Source of the DNA: Candidatus Aenigmatarchaeota archaeon
GTDB taxonomy: Archaea; Aenigmatarchaeota; Aenigmatarchaeia; GW2011-AR5
Direction: 5' to 3'
Length of the DNA stretch: 32,386 nucleotides
NCBI GenBank assembly: GCA_018304585.1
Contig: JAGVVY010000032.1
Span: forward strand, 1-32,386
Shown: positions 32,101 through 32,386 of the stretch, piece after piece
Numbering within the stretch: position 1 is the stretch's first letter
How the letters are laid out: the number at the start of each line of letters is the position of its first letter
The notes under the pieces: generated by a model
Told to the model about the DNA's origin: nothing
Databases searched by the model: none
Seen by the model: the letters and a program-made list of their open reading frames with translations, nothing else
Program-made: the position numbers and the translations under genes

Positions 32101-32386
32101 GATGAGGAACCAGTTTGGCGGCGGCTGTCCGCCGGCGGATACTACATGCGGGGGAGGGGGAAGCGGACCCAGCAGCCCTGAAGCTTTCCTGCAGGAAGGC
32201 ACGGTGCTATTTGGAAACGGCTTCAACCTCGACGGCGACACGTTCCCGGATATAAATATAACGAATATGTCAGTTGACGGCAGAATGGCCAATATTTCAG
32301 CAACCAATCTAACCATTGGCGGCGTTACGATGAACACAACCATAGCATTCATGGGATGCATAAACTCCAGCTATAGCCGCTGCACG
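29192..32386 (+). CDS. Giant secreted Ig/macroglobulin-like repeat surface protein, 3' incomplete
   Basis: Not in the ORF track because it has no stop in the window. GTG 29192 with GGTGAT three bases before its codon opens a signal peptide (ASKFVLLAAILLIAVPSFS), then at least 1040 residues of beta-rich repeats. The repeats carry motifs such as SGNYTILAN, EGEYIVEI, SGTYKVLISI and the recurrent GYFSIQR, GFFDVRKYFMDVTV, GFFMSK, GFFMVRNFFAEI, typical of bacterial/archaeal MG2- and Ig-like domains. Many N-x-S/T sequons suggest N-glycosylation, and a few Cys pairs (TSCTTDSVGQCS, LTNCVTDSSGSCA, CPPADTTC) may form disulfides. Glycine/proline-rich linkers separate blocks. Likely a cell-surface or adhesion protein; function inferred only from architecture. 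Confidence 0.8.
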   Translation, partial: MGNASKFVLLAAILLIAVPSFSVDVSVKTNKYSYTANESIYSSVAVSDNTTAISNQSVVLTVKDSSGTAISSSSLITNSTGGANYTFSLSSSGNYTILANASGTVVSHFIKVLPYSKILISLNKPSYSTDTVGTLLATVVDSNGNGVSSIMIVSNLRYKNGTLISEITSCTTDSVGQCSTSFTVPSTEGEYIVEINKFEQAVPLLVGGFSASMKISPTVVGRGDNVTIRVTVKNANGNGIAASTRQLVITAPNGIKTTVAAMTQAADSSATSLTGVYEDKFSSTGEGTYAVTATVTAQGSNITKELLGSFEVRAYVMEISAWDGQLVFYPGSTVTIGLKLKNASTNDNIAGKATTITSGAKIYDTSGVDTSISPTVTDQVSTDGKYKMSFLMPGTSASGTYKVLISINDTFGSGSGIGYFSIQRAKGFVVSMDAFPNGISQRDFVAGKKIVLRFSAQNVSGTVPVTGISSYSITDSEGNDKTSLFGTNATYTSGNYTYINLTAPAKGGDYFVKTQTDTPVGPVSADGNFKIRSLDVSIRPVSAGGPGSSSPMPGAGGSGPGYFWFFRPNDTVQLNVSVTTASEKQGNEGFMSKGSFGGGPTGVEGGLFGIGGGSSVQGAQVTVTKVINLNTEEDWTSSITLTNCVTDSSGSCAVSMKSSVNGQNWTGGFYIAFFNVSTSDNKTDRAQGFFDVRKYFMDVTVRANTTTDASSLGFNSFQNWNVGPNTAVNVSVTVREPGSWQTANRTGTLTISGVYYGGNAGEFIFPPKKIDSTNVTIRIDGGSNSTVISAPSAGWKSGFYIVKVTVNFSGGIDSGEGFFMSKIFEGFGSPVNPETNVPDFTIGKNENVTMKIDVFNVVNYRPAANLTVSLKKILSFASFPPSELTYDKTVTQGTTDASGRVLMTMEPPTGGWSNGQYLVVFDVTNGTVTDQVEGFFMVRNFFAEISTSSWRYGRSDNINFTATISSDPSWMRNQFGGGCPPADTTCGGGGSGPSSPEAFLQEGTVLFGNGFNLDGDTFPDINITNMSVDGRMANISATNLTIGGVTMNTTIAFMGCINSSYSRCT

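Noticed and set aside
29662-32361. Minus-strand ORFs opposite the surface protein
   Set aside because: Shadows of the long plus-strand frame, which has a signal peptide and repeats.

Overview
The window is a piece of an archaeal genome. The first 18.7 kb and the last 3.5 kb have archaeal hallmarks: a complete archaeal-order ribosomal protein cluster that includes the archaeal/eukaryotic-only proteins eS4, eL32 and eL19, the initiation factor aIF1, the RNase P protein Rpp29 and a eukaryote-like SecY; TATA-box promoters with leaderless or GGTGA-type starts; a tRNA with an anticodon-loop intron; and no encoded CCA. Small tightly packed genes and an HxHxD membrane protein suggest a DPANN-type lineage (Micrarchaeota or Diapherotrites-like), but that placement is only a guess.

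Layout. (1) 1-1383: a 5'-incomplete secreted or membrane protein with a HWHADYEVWACG motif, followed directly by a CcdA-like thiol-transfer membrane protein. (2) 1474-2337: a protein made of three winged-helix domains of the OmpR/PhoB effector type and no receiver domain. (3) 2489-15552: uL3-uL4-uL23-uL2-uS19-uL22-uS3-uL29-aIF1-Rpp29-uS17-uL14-uL24-eS4-uL5-uS14-uS8-uL6-eL32-(zinc-ribbon ORF)-eL19-uL18-uS5-uL30-uL15-SecY, nearly all on overlapping or touching codons. Three small genes are missing or misplaced in the ORF track: uS14, the 54-residue zinc ribbon, and aIF1, whose only sensible start is ATA. (4) 15607-16666: a histidine phosphatase gene broken by one in-frame TGA, an intron-containing tRNA-Gly(UCC), a row of three perfect hairpins ending in a second copy of the tRNA 3' end, and a tiny membrane-protein ORF. 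(5) 16663-18507, minus strand: an SLC41/MgtE-type cation transporter behind a PhoU-TrkA_C regulator.

(6) 18731-28896: an accessory block of about 10.2 kb bounded by a 12-bp direct repeat, AAGCCGGGTAGG. The right copy is the 3' end of an intact tRNA-Cys(GCA), and the integrase gene lies next to it, which is the classic layout of an element integrated into a tRNA gene. The block holds a small ORF, an IS3-family element (25-bp perfect ends, no target duplication), a 5'-truncated RHS protein with a Cys/His nuclease-like toxin tip, a probable Imm33/DUF2185-like immunity protein, an unknown 247-residue gene, an IS630 remnant, and a 1390-residue ORF that joins an archaeal-type tyrosine recombinase with zinc ribbon in frame to an error-prone-type bacterial DNA polymerase III alpha subunit (DnaE2/ImuC-like). 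The DnaE part lacks the first PHP metal-binding motif but keeps the polymerase aspartates. This fusion is either a very unusual enzyme or a recombination or assembly chimera.

(7) 29192-end: a giant secreted surface protein built from repeated Ig/macroglobulin-like domains, still open at the window edge (at least 1065 residues) and therefore absent from the ORF track.

Best leads: the integrase-DnaE2 fusion in a tRNA-Cys-integrated element, the RHS toxin/immunity pair in an archaeal setting, the AUA start of aIF1, the hairpin row behind tRNA-Gly, and the repeated decoy ribosome-binding sites ahead of uL6.
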